A DNA stretch of 64,000 nucleotides from Pseudomonadota bacterium. GTDB taxonomy: Bacteria; Pseudomonadota; Gammaproteobacteria; Steroidobacterales; Steroidobacteraceae. Shown one piece after another: positions 1 to 10,203 of this stretch. The notes below the pieces were generated by a model. That model worked only from the letters and a program-made list of their open reading frames with translations, had not been told where the DNA came from and did not search any database. The position numbers and the translations under genes were made by a program. The stretch is taken from positions 1-64,000 of the forward strand of contig JAKBCE010000019.1 of NCBI GenBank assembly GCA_021808195.1, read 5' to 3'. The first letter of the stretch is position 1; each line of letters starts with the position of its first letter.

Positions 1-60
1 CTCAGGCGGTAGCAGTCGCGCCACCGCTCGATCTTTGAATTCGCTGCTGTATCGAGCCAC
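1..60 (-). CDS. Transposase N-terminus (IS3-type OrfA-like), partial
   Basis: Twenty codons are visible, read leftward from a GTG at 60, with an AGGA sequence about 7 bases before it. The peptide contains RYSSEFKDRAVARLL, which matches the usual beginning of the small helix-turn-helix transposase protein (OrfA / HTH_8 type) of IS3-family elements: a basic N-terminus followed by the first helix of the HTH that binds the element's ends. The rest of the gene lies outside the window, so whether it is intact is unknown. The family is recalled from the pattern; the reading frame and start are seen directly. Confidence 0.55.
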   Translation of the reverse strand, partial: MARYSSEFKDRAVARLLPPE

Positions 61-120
61 TGTCGTTCCTCAATGCCCCCAAGATTACAGAGGGATCGAG
101 GCGACAACTACTGTGACACA
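1..120 (-). mobile_element. End of an insertion sequence (partial, runs off left edge)
   Basis: The first 60 bases encode, on the minus strand, the N-terminus of a transposase-type protein. Outside it lies a short non-coding segment typical of an IS end, up to roughly position 120, where the minus strand starts with TG as IS3-family ends do. The element continues beyond the left edge, so its other inverted repeat and any target duplication cannot be seen; the outer boundary is a guess. Bases 121-251 hold no gene I can recognise. Family assignment rests only on the protein start. Confidence 0.5.
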
Positions 121-251
121 GGGGGCCCACTCAAACGAGCACCTCTCAGGCGAAGATACACGCTCCAGCGTGATCTTTGTGAAAAGTCGGCGCGCCTCTC
201 ATGAATACCAGCTGAAAATCCGGCATTCACCACATTTGATTCGGAAAATGA

Positions 252-1670
252 CTAGGTTGGCTCGAGTCCGACATCTGCAGCCGCAGCTGCGCGCGCGTCC
301 GCATCAAGATCAATCGAGCGGGTAACCAGCAAATAAACCCCGGCGGAAACTGGCAAGCCAATGAGCATCGAAATGTCGACCCCGCCCAGCCAGCGAGCGA
401 CTGGACCAGTAAAGACCCCGGTGCTAAAGAAGGGAATCATTGCGGCAAAGCCGATGCCGTACGCGAGCAATCCATGCCAATTCCATCGACCGTACATTCC
501 CCTTGGATTGAAAATTTCACGCACGGAATAGTGGCCCTTCCGCACGACATAGAAGTCGACGAGATTTATTGCGGTCCAAGGCGTGAACAGGTACAGCAGG
601 ATGGAGAGCAAATCAGAAAAGCGTTGCAGAAAATTACTCGAGGAGTCGAGCGCAATCACGCTGCTGATCACGACCGTGATGACTATAGTAACAATACGCT
701 TTCCGGCGCTGGTCTTCAGCGGGCTCACTGTATCCCATACGCTGAGTAGCGTCAGCGACGCACCGTAGAAATTCAAGGTAGTGATCGTGACGAGCGTGAG
801 CAGAGAGCTGATGAGCACCACTGGTCCGAAGTGGGGTGCAATCGCATCTGCCGTGCGCATCAAGGCCGAGGACAGGTCGAGTTTGGGATCACTCGCGGCG
901 GCAACACTGCCCACGAGCATCATCCATGCGCCACCGATGAACGCGCCAACGTATGTCCACCAGAACGATGCTCGAACACTAATTTCCCTGGGAAGGTATC
1001 GGGAGTAATCGGAAACGTATATCGACCAGCTCAGCTGGTAAGCCGCTGCCGCGAACAATTGCGTGAGAAACGCGTTCAACTTGAAATCAGAGAGACTCCA
1101 TTGCAGCGGCGGAAATTTGAATAGGAAAACGGCTCCAACAGAAAATACACACAGAACCACAATCATCAGAAAGGCAAGACCACGCTGCGCCAGGTGGATG
1201 GAGTCATATCCAATGGCAGCCAAGACCGCTCCGAACACACCGAAGCCAATTACGGCCATTGATGAATTGGCCGGCACGGAAGTGTTCAACTGATGAATGG
1301 CCTGGACAGCAAGCACCTGGTTAAAGGAGATATATCCCACATAAGTGATTAGCGCGAATGCCCAAACCAATAGCGCTCCCACGTAGCCGAACTGTGGCCG
1401 CGACTGAATCATCTGCGGCAGACCGAGCTGCGGTCCTTGGGTGGAATGGAACGCCATGAAGAACGTGCCTATGGCGTTTCCGGCGAGAACCGCTATGGCG
1501 GTCCACAGCAGATTCTCTCCGAGTGCGATGCCGATCATGCCAACGGCGAGTGTGGCAAGGTGGGCTTCCCCGGAAAACCACACGGGCCACAGATGCCATA
1601 CTTTCCCATGCCGTTCGGCGAGAGGCACGTAATCGATGGAATGAGCCTCGATTAAAGTAGATCGTGTCAT
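252..1670 (-). CDS. NCS1-family permease (cytosine/purine/allantoin type)
   Basis: A 472-residue polytopic inner-membrane protein with about twelve hydrophobic segments. The N-terminal stretch (HGKVWHLWPVWFSGEAHLAT, residues ~21-40) and the conserved Gly/Pro/Gln-rich segment near residues 78-90 (QGPQLGLPQMIQSRPQFG) are hallmarks of the nucleobase:cation symporter-1 family (CodB, PurP, hydantoin and allantoin permeases), which take up nucleobases or related heterocycles with a cation. Start ATG is preceded by GGGGGA at a good distance. It lies downstream of the TonB receptor on the same strand, about 500 bases away, so the pair could serve uptake of one compound across both membranes, but no catabolic gene for a nucleobase is nearby. 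The substrate is not predictable. Confidence 0.85.
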   Translation of the reverse strand: MTRSTLIEAHSIDYVPLAERHGKVWHLWPVWFSGEAHLATLAVGMIGIALGENLLWTAIAVLAGNAIGTFFMAFHSTQGPQLGLPQMIQSRPQFGYVGALLVWAFALITYVGYISFNQVLAVQAIHQLNTSVPANSSMAVIGFGVFGAVLAAIGYDSIHLAQRGLAFLMIVVLCVFSVGAVFLFKFPPLQWSLSDFKLNAFLTQLFAAAAYQLSWSIYVSDYSRYLPREISVRASFWWTYVGAFIGGAWMMLVGSVAAASDPKLDLSSALMRTADAIAPHFGPVVLISSLLTLVTITTLNFYGASLTLLSVWDTVSPLKTSAGKRIVTIVITVVISSVIALDSSSNFLQRFSDLLSILLYLFTPWTAINLVDFYVVRKGHYSVREIFNPRGMYGRWNWHGLLAYGIGFAAMIPFFSTGVFTGPVARWLGGVDISMLIGLPVSAGVYLLVTRSIDLDADARAAAAADVGLEPT

Positions 1671-2171
1671 CTATGGTGATCCCCCGAGTCCCGACGTCTG
1701 GCCTACGCCAGCATCTCAGAAATCTATAATACGGCGGAACTCTTATAAAGTGCTTCGTCACGACGGCAGCATCCGCACTTCATGCGTTCCGCGCGACAAG
1801 GTGAACGGACATCAGCAATACGCAAGACGCTTCGGAACAGAAAAGACCATTTTTTGGCCATAGACGCCGTCCACCGCTAGCGGTCTGTTACCGCAAGCAG
1901 AAATGTCTATGACAACTGGGTCATTGCGGCGCAGCCAGATAAGTGGGGCGCCATCGAACGGTCTGCTCCATGCGCGTAGACGCCCCCAAGGGAAGGCCAT
2001 CCATGGCCTGGTTTATGCGACCGGTCACCCTTGCAGTGAAGATTACGTATTCCGTCTCCTTGCGTGTGTTCCATTGAGCCAAGTTGCGTCTACTGGTGCG
2101 GCTAGGAAGCAACGCTCACATGCAGTCCGGTCGCGCCTGACCGCAGCTCGAAGCGCGTGCGATTCGATGCC
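1671..2171. other. 500-base stretch without a recognised gene
   Basis: This gap lies between the permease start and the receptor stop. It contains only short overlapping frames on both strands (the longest about 60-100 codons) with no recognisable protein and no convincing ribosome-binding site. It must hold the permease promoter. Its base composition is like the flanking receptor and permease and less GC-rich than the rest of the window. It may contain decayed sequence. Confidence 0.5.
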
Positions 2172-4814
2172 TCACTCATGCTTGGCGAATCGATAACTAA
2201 ACGTCAGCTCAATCACCCGGGGACGCATTGGCGTCTGGGTTTCCGTAAATAATGACGCCGAGGTGAACAAGCTCTTATTTACATCTGTAATGTTGGTGCC
2301 AACCAGAGACGCGGTCCAATCATCTTTCGAAACTCCGATGGATGCGTCGTAAGTGGTCCACGCTGGCATCGTGTAAGAGTTCACAAAGCCCGTCTGGGAT
2401 TGCGAGTGCGCTTGATGCTGAAACCCAACTTGGACATACGGAACATATTCGCCAATCTCCCATTCGTAGCGAACCCTGAGATTTGCCTGGAAGGGCGGAT
2501 TGCTCGCAAGCGGCCGGCCGGCCGTTCCGTATATATTCTGCTCCGGCTGCGCAACTCCATTTACGTATTGAGTCGTAATCGGCTGCCCAAACCCGGAACT
2601 TGCCGGATTGTTGTCGATCAACTTGGGCGAATTGACCAGTTCGCCGCTATTCCAAGCCGCAGATCCCTGGATCGTAAGGCCGGCAATCGGGCGTGCCGCC
2701 AGCTGTAGTTCAACGCCGCGGACCTGGTAAGTGGGTCCATTTGTAATGAAGAGCACATTTCCAAGTCCGCACTGCGGGCAGAAGACTTGCGTCTGGGCGT
2801 TGTCCCAGCGCTCCTGATAGACGGCGCCGTTGAGCTGCAGCCGGTCTTGGAACCAGAGGGACTTCCAGCCGATCTCATTATTGGTCACTAGATCGGATTT
2901 GTACGCGAGCGGCGAAAGGTAGCGTGGCGTTCCGTTGGCATCTGGCAATACCGCGTTCGAGCCGTGGTTGAAGCCGCCGGGACGATAGCCCTGTGAATAC
3001 GTGTAATACAGAATCGTGTTCGGTGTGATGTGCCAATTCAAATTGGCGCGACCCAGATGGCCGGTGAGCACCTGGCTATGCGGATTCTGCGTGTTGAGGT
3101 TCGCGCCCGCCGGTGTGAGGCACGGGCCAAAGTATGTCGTAGTGCTGAACTGCTTGCAGCCGAAACTGCTCAGCTCGGCACCGACAAGACTGTCATACAT
3201 GTCAAAATATCGTATGCCACCGGTAATCGTGAGCTTGTGTGGGATGATGTCGAAGCTCACCGATGTATAAGCGGCTTTCTGAATGAAGGTCCGCTGCAGA
3301 TCGTCAACAAAGGACGTCGATGAATTTCGCACGTAGGGGTCGTTGACCGTCTCGCCGGGCAGCGCCTTCAGCGGAAGGAAGCAGTTTACGGTGGCGCCAG
3401 TAGGTGAGCAGTCGGGTACGCTGGTATACAGGAACTGCGTGTTGTCGTAGATCTTCTCATCTTCATAGAAGACTCCGGCTATGCCTCGCAGCCGCCAGCT
3501 ATCCGGCGTGCTCAGGCGCAATTCTTGCGTGAGGTGTGTGTTCGTCTCAGTGTCTTGCCATACTGCGGCCGGACTGTAGCAGGTCGCATTCGCTTGGCCG
3601 GAGGTTGACGAGTATGACACTCCGGTGCACTGGTAATAATAGCCATATCGTCCACGGGAGTAATTGGTGTAATCGACTTGCTGTTGAACATGTCGATCGA
3701 GATAGGAACCAGCGTAAACTAGACTGAGAGGCCCTACTTTTCCTCGAATCGTCAGTGCCGTGTTCTCGAAGCGGTCGTGGTCGTAAGAGGGCTGGAACAA
3801 GTTCACAGACAGCGGGGGCAGAGGTTGACCACCGATTGGTCGTCCGGTGGACGACAATCCGGCGCCGATTTCTCCGCGCGGCATTTCATAGAACACCCCT
3901 TGGGCGTCCATGGTCTGGTAGGTCTGCTCGAGCAGTGCGGTCCAGTTGTCGTTTATCTTCCACAGCAACGATCCCCGTACACCCTTGTACGACAGGGGAT
4001 TTATTGCATTCGCGGCGAGCGAGTAGTTGTTTATGGACGAGCTATTAGTTGGGACAACGCCGCCGTTGGCATAGCGAATGCCGAGGTCGGAGCTTCCGCG
4101 TGAGAAGGTCGCCGGAAGGTTGTTGATGTAGCCGCCTCGCTGGTCGGTATAAATGACTAGTCGAGCCGCGAGCTTGCTCGTTATCAGCGGAAGGTTTAAC
4201 GTCGCATTGGCATTGGTGTTTGGATCGCCGTGCGCAGTTATCCCATAGCCGGCGTTTGCGTTTACGGAAAATGTGTTGAGACGTGGCTTGTTTGTGATGT
4301 AACGGATGACGCCAGCCTGTGCGCCGGCACCGAACAGTGTGCCCTGAGGTCCTTCGAGCACTTCGATTCGGTTCAGATCGACAGCGTAGACGTCTAGCTG
4401 CCTGCCTGGGAGTGAGGTGGGCTGATCGTCGAGATATAGGGATACATTCGGAAAGTATCCGAGGCCGCCTTGAGCATCTTCGTTCGGAGTGCCGTCACTT
4501 AATCCTCGCATATACAGAACGTCCATTCCGGGGCCCAGAGATGCGCTGGACACATTGGGGACGTACTTCAGGTAGCCGGATAGGGTGCGCACATTCAGGT
4601 GGCGCAGAGTCTTGCCGGTCAAGGCCTGCATGGTGATCGGAACGTCTTGAATGTTCTCGGCCCGGCGCTGCGCAGTGACGATGACTTCTTGAAGTTGATC
4701 CGAATTTGATCGAGTTGGAGTTGAGTTCAAGGAAGCCGCGGCGAATGCTCCGTGAAATGCGGAGACGCCGAGGATTGCAGCTATGGTTCGGGATAATGTG
4801 CTGTTTGAGTTCAT
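2172..4814 (-). CDS. TonB-dependent receptor
   Basis: An 880-residue outer-membrane receptor. The N-terminus is a signal peptide (charged start, hydrophobic core, Ala-rich cleavage region around residues 20-30). It is followed by a TonB box (EVIVTAQRR), a plug domain (~60-170, with the usual VEVLEGPQGTLFGAGAQAG-like turn) and a long beta-barrel ending in a C-terminal aromatic/basic strand. Length is normal for the family. I place the start at the ATG at 4814, which has a GGGG Shine-Dalgarno sequence about 9 bases upstream; a GTG eight codons earlier is possible. Ligand unknown: such receptors import siderophores, cobalamin, sugars or hydrophobic compounds. Neighbouring NCS1 permease is on the same strand. 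It appears less GC-rich than genes further right. Confidence 0.9.
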   Translation of the reverse strand: MNSNSTLSRTIAAILGVSAFHGAFAAASLNSTPTRSNSDQLQEVIVTAQRRAENIQDVPITMQALTGKTLRHLNVRTLSGYLKYVPNVSSASLGPGMDVLYMRGLSDGTPNEDAQGGLGYFPNVSLYLDDQPTSLPGRQLDVYAVDLNRIEVLEGPQGTLFGAGAQAGVIRYITNKPRLNTFSVNANAGYGITAHGDPNTNANATLNLPLITSKLAARLVIYTDQRGGYINNLPATFSRGSSDLGIRYANGGVVPTNSSSINNYSLAANAINPLSYKGVRGSLLWKINDNWTALLEQTYQTMDAQGVFYEMPRGEIGAGLSSTGRPIGGQPLPPLSVNLFQPSYDHDRFENTALTIRGKVGPLSLVYAGSYLDRHVQQQVDYTNYSRGRYGYYYQCTGVSYSSTSGQANATCYSPAAVWQDTETNTHLTQELRLSTPDSWRLRGIAGVFYEDEKIYDNTQFLYTSVPDCSPTGATVNCFLPLKALPGETVNDPYVRNSSTSFVDDLQRTFIQKAAYTSVSFDIIPHKLTITGGIRYFDMYDSLVGAELSSFGCKQFSTTTYFGPCLTPAGANLNTQNPHSQVLTGHLGRANLNWHITPNTILYYTYSQGYRPGGFNHGSNAVLPDANGTPRYLSPLAYKSDLVTNNEIGWKSLWFQDRLQLNGAVYQERWDNAQTQVFCPQCGLGNVLFITNGPTYQVRGVELQLAARPIAGLTIQGSAAWNSGELVNSPKLIDNNPASSGFGQPITTQYVNGVAQPEQNIYGTAGRPLASNPPFQANLRVRYEWEIGEYVPYVQVGFQHQAHSQSQTGFVNSYTMPAWTTYDASIGVSKDDWTASLVGTNITDVNKSLFTSASLFTETQTPMRPRVIELTFSYRFAKHE

Positions 4815-5025
4815 GAGGTTGACCCCAGGTGCCTTCACTAAGCGATCTTGTGGGAAATTTCGGTGGTGCTGGTTGCTGCGACGATGGCTTGCTCAGTACA
4901 TTGTGCGTGGCCGCAATGCGCAACGCGCGAGGAATTGTTGGTGCGAGGCGCTAGTGTGTGGCGGCATGCGAGACTCTCCTCAATCGTGTCAGGATGGAAC
5001 GGAGGGGAAGTGCCTCTTGCGCCGC

Positions 5026-5988
5026 TCAGCCACTGGATGCGTAGCGCGAAACGTTCGCAGCGGGATTGAGGAATGCATTGATCACCGCGGCGCAGGCACG
5101 CGGTTTTTCCCAGAACGGGTTGTGTCCGAGTCCGGGGAATATTACGACCTTGGCGTGCGGGAGCGCGCGTTCGAGCGAGCGGCGCATCGGCGGCAACATG
5201 ATCGGATCGTCCTGGCCCCAGACGAGCAGGGTAGGGGCCTTCAGCTGCGGCAGCGTACGCGCGAGATCGTTCAGCTCATCGGGACTGAGGCTCTGGCCGA
5301 GCACTGCGAGCCACACTTGCAGCGGAATCGCTGCCGCATTTTCTCGCTCGCGGCGCAGGAAGCGCGGATCAACCGGCGTCGGCGAGGACCACCAGGCGCG
5401 CATGAACTTCGAGTTCGGGTTAAGCGGCTCTTTCAGATGTCGAATCTGCGCCGTCCAGTCGTATTGCGGCTTGCCGTTGGCGGCGCGGGGCGCTGCCGAG
5501 GCGGTCGAGGAGATCAAGATGACGCGCAGAGTGCGTTGCGGCCAGTTTTCGGCGAATGTCTGGGCAACGATGCTGCCAAGTGAATGGCCGACGATGTCCG
5601 CCCGGCGCACGTGCAGCGCATCGAGTAGTAGCTTCACATCGTAGGCAAAGTCGTAGCGGCTGTAGCAGCACTCGGGCTTGCTTGAGCTGCCATGTCCGCG
5701 CAGGTCCGGCAGGATCAGACGGAAATGTTTCGAGAGGTACGGTACGAGCGATGCCCAATCGAGATCGCTGTCGGTGTAGCCGTGAATGAGCACCACCGGA
5801 GTCCCATCGCGCGGGCCGAGCTGGACGTAGGCGAGGCGGATCCCATCGGACAGCGAGATCGAATGCCGTGCGGCATCGAGCTCATGCAGATGTACGCGCG
5901 GCGGTGGGGCCGCGGTGGCGGTGAGGCTCGCCAGCGCGAGCGCGGCGGCAATCGGCCAGCGGGCCCGGGCGAGGACAGACCTGATCAT
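5026..5988 (-). CDS. Secreted alpha/beta hydrolase
   Basis: A 320-residue alpha/beta-hydrolase-fold protein with an N-terminal signal peptide (residues 1-27, ending ATAAP), so it probably acts in the periplasm. The catalytic triad is visible: Ser136 in GHSLGS, Asp260 in GQDDP and His289 in GLGHN; the oxyanion-hole motif HGYTDS is at ~69-74. It is the last gene of a three-gene operon: its ATG overlaps the stop of the thioesterase gene by four bases. An exported hydrolase beside a beta-keto acid cleavage enzyme suggests hydrolysis of an ester or amide before uptake, but the substrate cannot be read from sequence. A family member could equally be an esterase, lactonase or epoxide hydrolase. Confidence 0.85.
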   Translation of the reverse strand: MIRSVLARARWPIAAALALASLTATAAPPPRVHLHELDAARHSISLSDGIRLAYVQLGPRDGTPVVLIHGYTDSDLDWASLVPYLSKHFRLILPDLRGHGSSSKPECCYSRYDFAYDVKLLLDALHVRRADIVGHSLGSIVAQTFAENWPQRTLRVILISSTASAAPRAANGKPQYDWTAQIRHLKEPLNPNSKFMRAWWSSPTPVDPRFLRRERENAAAIPLQVWLAVLGQSLSPDELNDLARTLPQLKAPTLLVWGQDDPIMLPPMRRSLERALPHAKVVIFPGLGHNPFWEKPRACAAVINAFLNPAANVSRYASSG

Positions 5989-6497
5989 GTACGCCTCCTG
6001 ATTTCCATCCGGCGGGACCCGGGCCCGGCGAGCGCGCCGGGCCAGTCCTTGCGGAATTGCTCGATTGCCTGTGCGATCGCCGCGGGAAACGGTACCGTGG
6101 CTGGCGTCTCGCCCTGGTGCACATGTAGCAGCATCAACTCCGCGGTGGCGGCCGGCTCGGCCCGACGGGGGCTGGTGAGTTCCATGCCCACAAGCATCCG
6201 CTTGGCATCGCTGTCGAGGATGCGCACTCCAACGGTCACCGTATCGCTCTGATGCACTTCCTGTAGATAGTTGATGTGCATCTCGACGGTATACAGCGTG
6301 TTGTGCGTGCTCTGTCGATACGGCGCATCGATCCCGAGCCGGTCCATGAGCGCATCCGTTGCCTCGCTGAAGATCAAACCGTAGTACGCATCACGCAGGT
6401 GGCCGTTGTAATCAATCCATTCTGCGTGCACCGGTGTGCGGTAGATCTCGGCCGCCGGTTGTGCTGCGGCGCTCGCGGACGTCTCGGTGCCGCTCAC
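5985..6497 (-). CDS. Hot-dog thioesterase, betainyl-CoA thioesterase-like
   Basis: A 170-residue cytoplasmic 4-hydroxybenzoyl-CoA-thioesterase-type hot-dog protein. The motif HAEWIDYNGHLRDAYYG (residues ~24-40) holds the Asp of the family active site. The sequence resembles the thioesterase domain that in many proteobacteria is fused to, or encoded beside, L-carnitine dehydrogenase and that hydrolyses betainyl-CoA to glycine betaine and CoA. The stop of the upstream cleavage-enzyme gene overlaps its ATG by four bases, and it overlaps the downstream hydrolase the same way. No carnitine dehydrogenase is present in this window, so a carnitine role is suggestive only; another short acyl-CoA made by the neighbouring enzyme could be the substrate. 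Confidence 0.75.
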   Translation of the reverse strand: MSGTETSASAAAQPAAEIYRTPVHAEWIDYNGHLRDAYYGLIFSEATDALMDRLGIDAPYRQSTHNTLYTVEMHINYLQEVHQSDTVTVGVRILDSDAKRMLVGMELTSPRRAEPAATAELMLLHVHQGETPATVPFPAAIAQAIEQFRKDWPGALAGPGSRRMEIRRRT

Positions 6498-7393
6498 TTC
6501 AGCCTCAGACGCTCGCGCGTTTCAGCTGCGCTCAGGGCCCGGGCACCCATCGCCTCGATGATGGTGCGTGCGCGCTCGACGAGTTGAGCATTGCTCGCAT
6601 ACACGCCGCGACTGAGATACAGATTGTCCTCGAGACCGACTCGCACGTTGCCGCCGAGCAGCACGGACTGCGCCACCCAGGGCATCTGCATCCGGCTGAT
6701 GGCGAATGACGTCCAGACGCAATCCGGCGGCAGGGTGTTGACCATGGCGAGCAGGTGGCCGACGTCGGCCGGAACGCCGTACGGAATGCCCGCGCACAGC
6801 TGGATCAGTGCCGGCGCGGGGATCAGCTGCTCACTGATCATCTTGCGCACGAACCACAGGTTGCCGGTGTCGAACACCTCGAGTTCCGGCTTCACGCCGA
6901 GGTCGCGCAGGATCGCCGCGCCACGGCGCAGGTAATCGGGCGTTGAAACGTAGGCGCGGTTGCCGTCGCCGAAATTGAGGCTGCCGCAGTCGAGCGTGGC
7001 GATGTCTGGCCGGTACAGTCCCTCGTGGCACAGATCGATGACGTGGCGCATACGCCGCTCTTGGCTCACGAAATCCGTGCCCGGAGCAGGCGTGTCCTCC
7101 AGGCCATTCTCGCCGACACAGATGTATCCACCCATGCCGCAAGTGAGATTCACCAGCACGTCGACGCCGCTCTCGCGGATCCGCTTCACGACCTCTCGGT
7201 AGTGTTTCGTTTCCATGCTGAACGCGCCGGTATCCGGATCGCGCACATGGATGTGCACAATGGCTGCACCGGCGCGTGCCGCCTCGACGGCCGAATTGGC
7301 GATCTGTTCGGGCGTGACCGGGCAATGGGGACTCTTGGTGACTTTGGTGTCGTCGCCGGTGACGGCGCACGTAATGATGACGTCGTGGTTCAT
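6494..7393 (-). CDS. Beta-keto acid cleavage enzyme (BKACE, DUF849 family)
   Basis: A 299-residue TIM-barrel enzyme of the BKACE/Kce family, which condenses a beta-keto acid with acetyl-CoA and cleaves it to acetoacetate plus a new acyl-CoA. The zinc ligands His47 and His49 are seen in VHIHVRDPDTG, and the conserved GLEDNLYLSRG segment, which carries the third ligand (Glu), is near residue 230. I chose the ATG at 7393 because it has AGAGG 8 bases upstream; an extension of 17 codons has no family similarity. It is the first gene of the operon with a thioesterase and a secreted hydrolase. In carnitine degradation, 3-dehydrocarnitine plus acetyl-CoA gives acetoacetate plus betainyl-CoA, which fits the next gene, but BKACE enzymes accept many substrates. 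Confidence 0.85.
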   Translation of the reverse strand: MNHDVIITCAVTGDDTKVTKSPHCPVTPEQIANSAVEAARAGAAIVHIHVRDPDTGAFSMETKHYREVVKRIRESGVDVLVNLTCGMGGYICVGENGLEDTPAPGTDFVSQERRMRHVIDLCHEGLYRPDIATLDCGSLNFGDGNRAYVSTPDYLRRGAAILRDLGVKPELEVFDTGNLWFVRKMISEQLIPAPALIQLCAGIPYGVPADVGHLLAMVNTLPPDCVWTSFAISRMQMPWVAQSVLLGGNVRVGLEDNLYLSRGVYASNAQLVERARTIIEAMGARALSAAETRERLRLK

Positions 7394-7423
7394 GCTGCAA
7401 CCTCTGTTTAGGCCCCCGAGCGT

Positions 7424-7452
7424 TTTAAATATTATTGAAACCATAATTTAAA
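7424..7452. promoter_or_regulatory. AT-rich inverted repeat upstream of the BKACE operon
   Basis: TTTAAAT at 7424-7430 and ATTTAAA at 7446-7452 are exact inverted copies 15 bases apart. Inside them ATTAT (7431-7435) and ATAAT (7443-7447) form a second inverted pair with almost the same centre. The site sits 31-59 bases before the ATG of the cleavage enzyme, in otherwise GC-rich DNA, where the promoter should lie. It is probably an operator for an unseen regulator; no regulator gene is adjacent. The symmetry is seen; the function is inferred. Confidence 0.45.
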
Positions 7453-7746
7453 CTGGCGCCGTCGCGGCTGCAACGCCTGTGCGTGCGCGGGCATGTGATG
7501 GAATCCGACCGGCGCGACGTCACGGCCTCACTGGAAGCCTCGGCGCGTGCGCTCAGGCGCAGGTGATTTGCGGCAGTCGGCGGGCGTTAAGTGCATGAAA
7601 AGTGGAGATATTTGTGTCCTGCCGCGTGCGCTGCATGAACTCAACAGGGATTGCCCGCATGCGCATCGGCGACCTCGGCTCCAGGCGCAGACGATTGCGC
7701 GTTCGGACACAAATTCTTGGCGGGGCGGCGGCGGAAGCCTCTTGGT
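7453..7746. other. Intergenic stretch without a recognised gene
   Basis: Together with the operator region, about 350 bases separate the BKACE start from the stop of the DUF6491 gene. Short frames on both strands show no recognisable protein. Apart from the AT-rich inverted repeat at its left end I see no feature. Confidence 0.4.
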
Positions 7747-8190
7747 TCACTCGCTACCGGGTGGTCGGGGCACGGTGCGCCCGGCGGGCTGTGCATGTTG
7801 CAGGCGGGAGTCATCGACGGGCAGGATGGTGCGGATCATGCACCGCCAGCCATCTGCCGTGACGAAATCGCGTCGCGCCTGCACCGTATCGAGTGTCGAG
7901 GTCACGCCGATGCGTCGTGCGAACAGCAAATCGGCACACGGATGGAAAACCCGCACGAGGTAGGGCCGCTCGAGACTCGTCCAGACGAGGAGCGTATCGG
8001 CAGACAGCGGCGTCCAGCGTTTGTACCCGCTCGTCCAGGTGAGCGAGCGGACCGGTTGGCCCGCGTGGGCTTCATAGCGGCTCAATTCGGCCGCCCGGCG
8101 CGCGCGCAACGGGATCCCCGAGCACGATGCACTCAGCAGTGCGGGGATGAGGAGCGCCGTGCAGAGTATTTGCCTGAGCGAGTCTCGCAT
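7747..8190 (-). CDS. DUF6491 family putative lipoprotein
   Basis: A 147-residue protein with an N-terminal signal sequence ending in a plausible lipobox (LLSASC, Cys23), so it is probably an outer-membrane or periplasmic lipoprotein. The body contains the pattern WTPLSADTLLVW followed by a segment with two Cys (CADLLFA and RCMIRTI), which I recall from the DUF6491 family of proteobacterial small exported proteins whose function is unknown. It stands alone, downstream of glgB on the same strand with about 90 bases between them. The C-terminal ~20 residues are Pro/Arg-rich and probably disordered. Confidence 0.6.
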   Translation of the reverse strand: MRDSLRQILCTALLIPALLSASCSGIPLRARRAAELSRYEAHAGQPVRSLTWTSGYKRWTPLSADTLLVWTSLERPYLVRVFHPCADLLFARRIGVTSTLDTVQARRDFVTADGWRCMIRTILPVDDSRLQHAQPAGRTVPRPPGSE

Positions 8191-8278
8191 GGGCCGTGCG
8201 CCGGAATTCGTCTGCTCTAGCTCAGACTCCCGAACTGGCGGGTGGTTCGCCGGTTGACCGTGCTTGGTCGAGCGAAGG

Positions 8279-10174
<1,896 letters not shown>

Positions 10175-10203
10175 AGCCCGAGTGTAGCAACTGGCCTCAG
10201 CCG

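Noticed and set aside
1921..2112. Small minus-strand frame in the gap before the permease
   Set aside because: Sixty-three codons with no family, no clear start signal and an overlapping frame on the other strand; possibly decayed sequence but nothing supports a gene.
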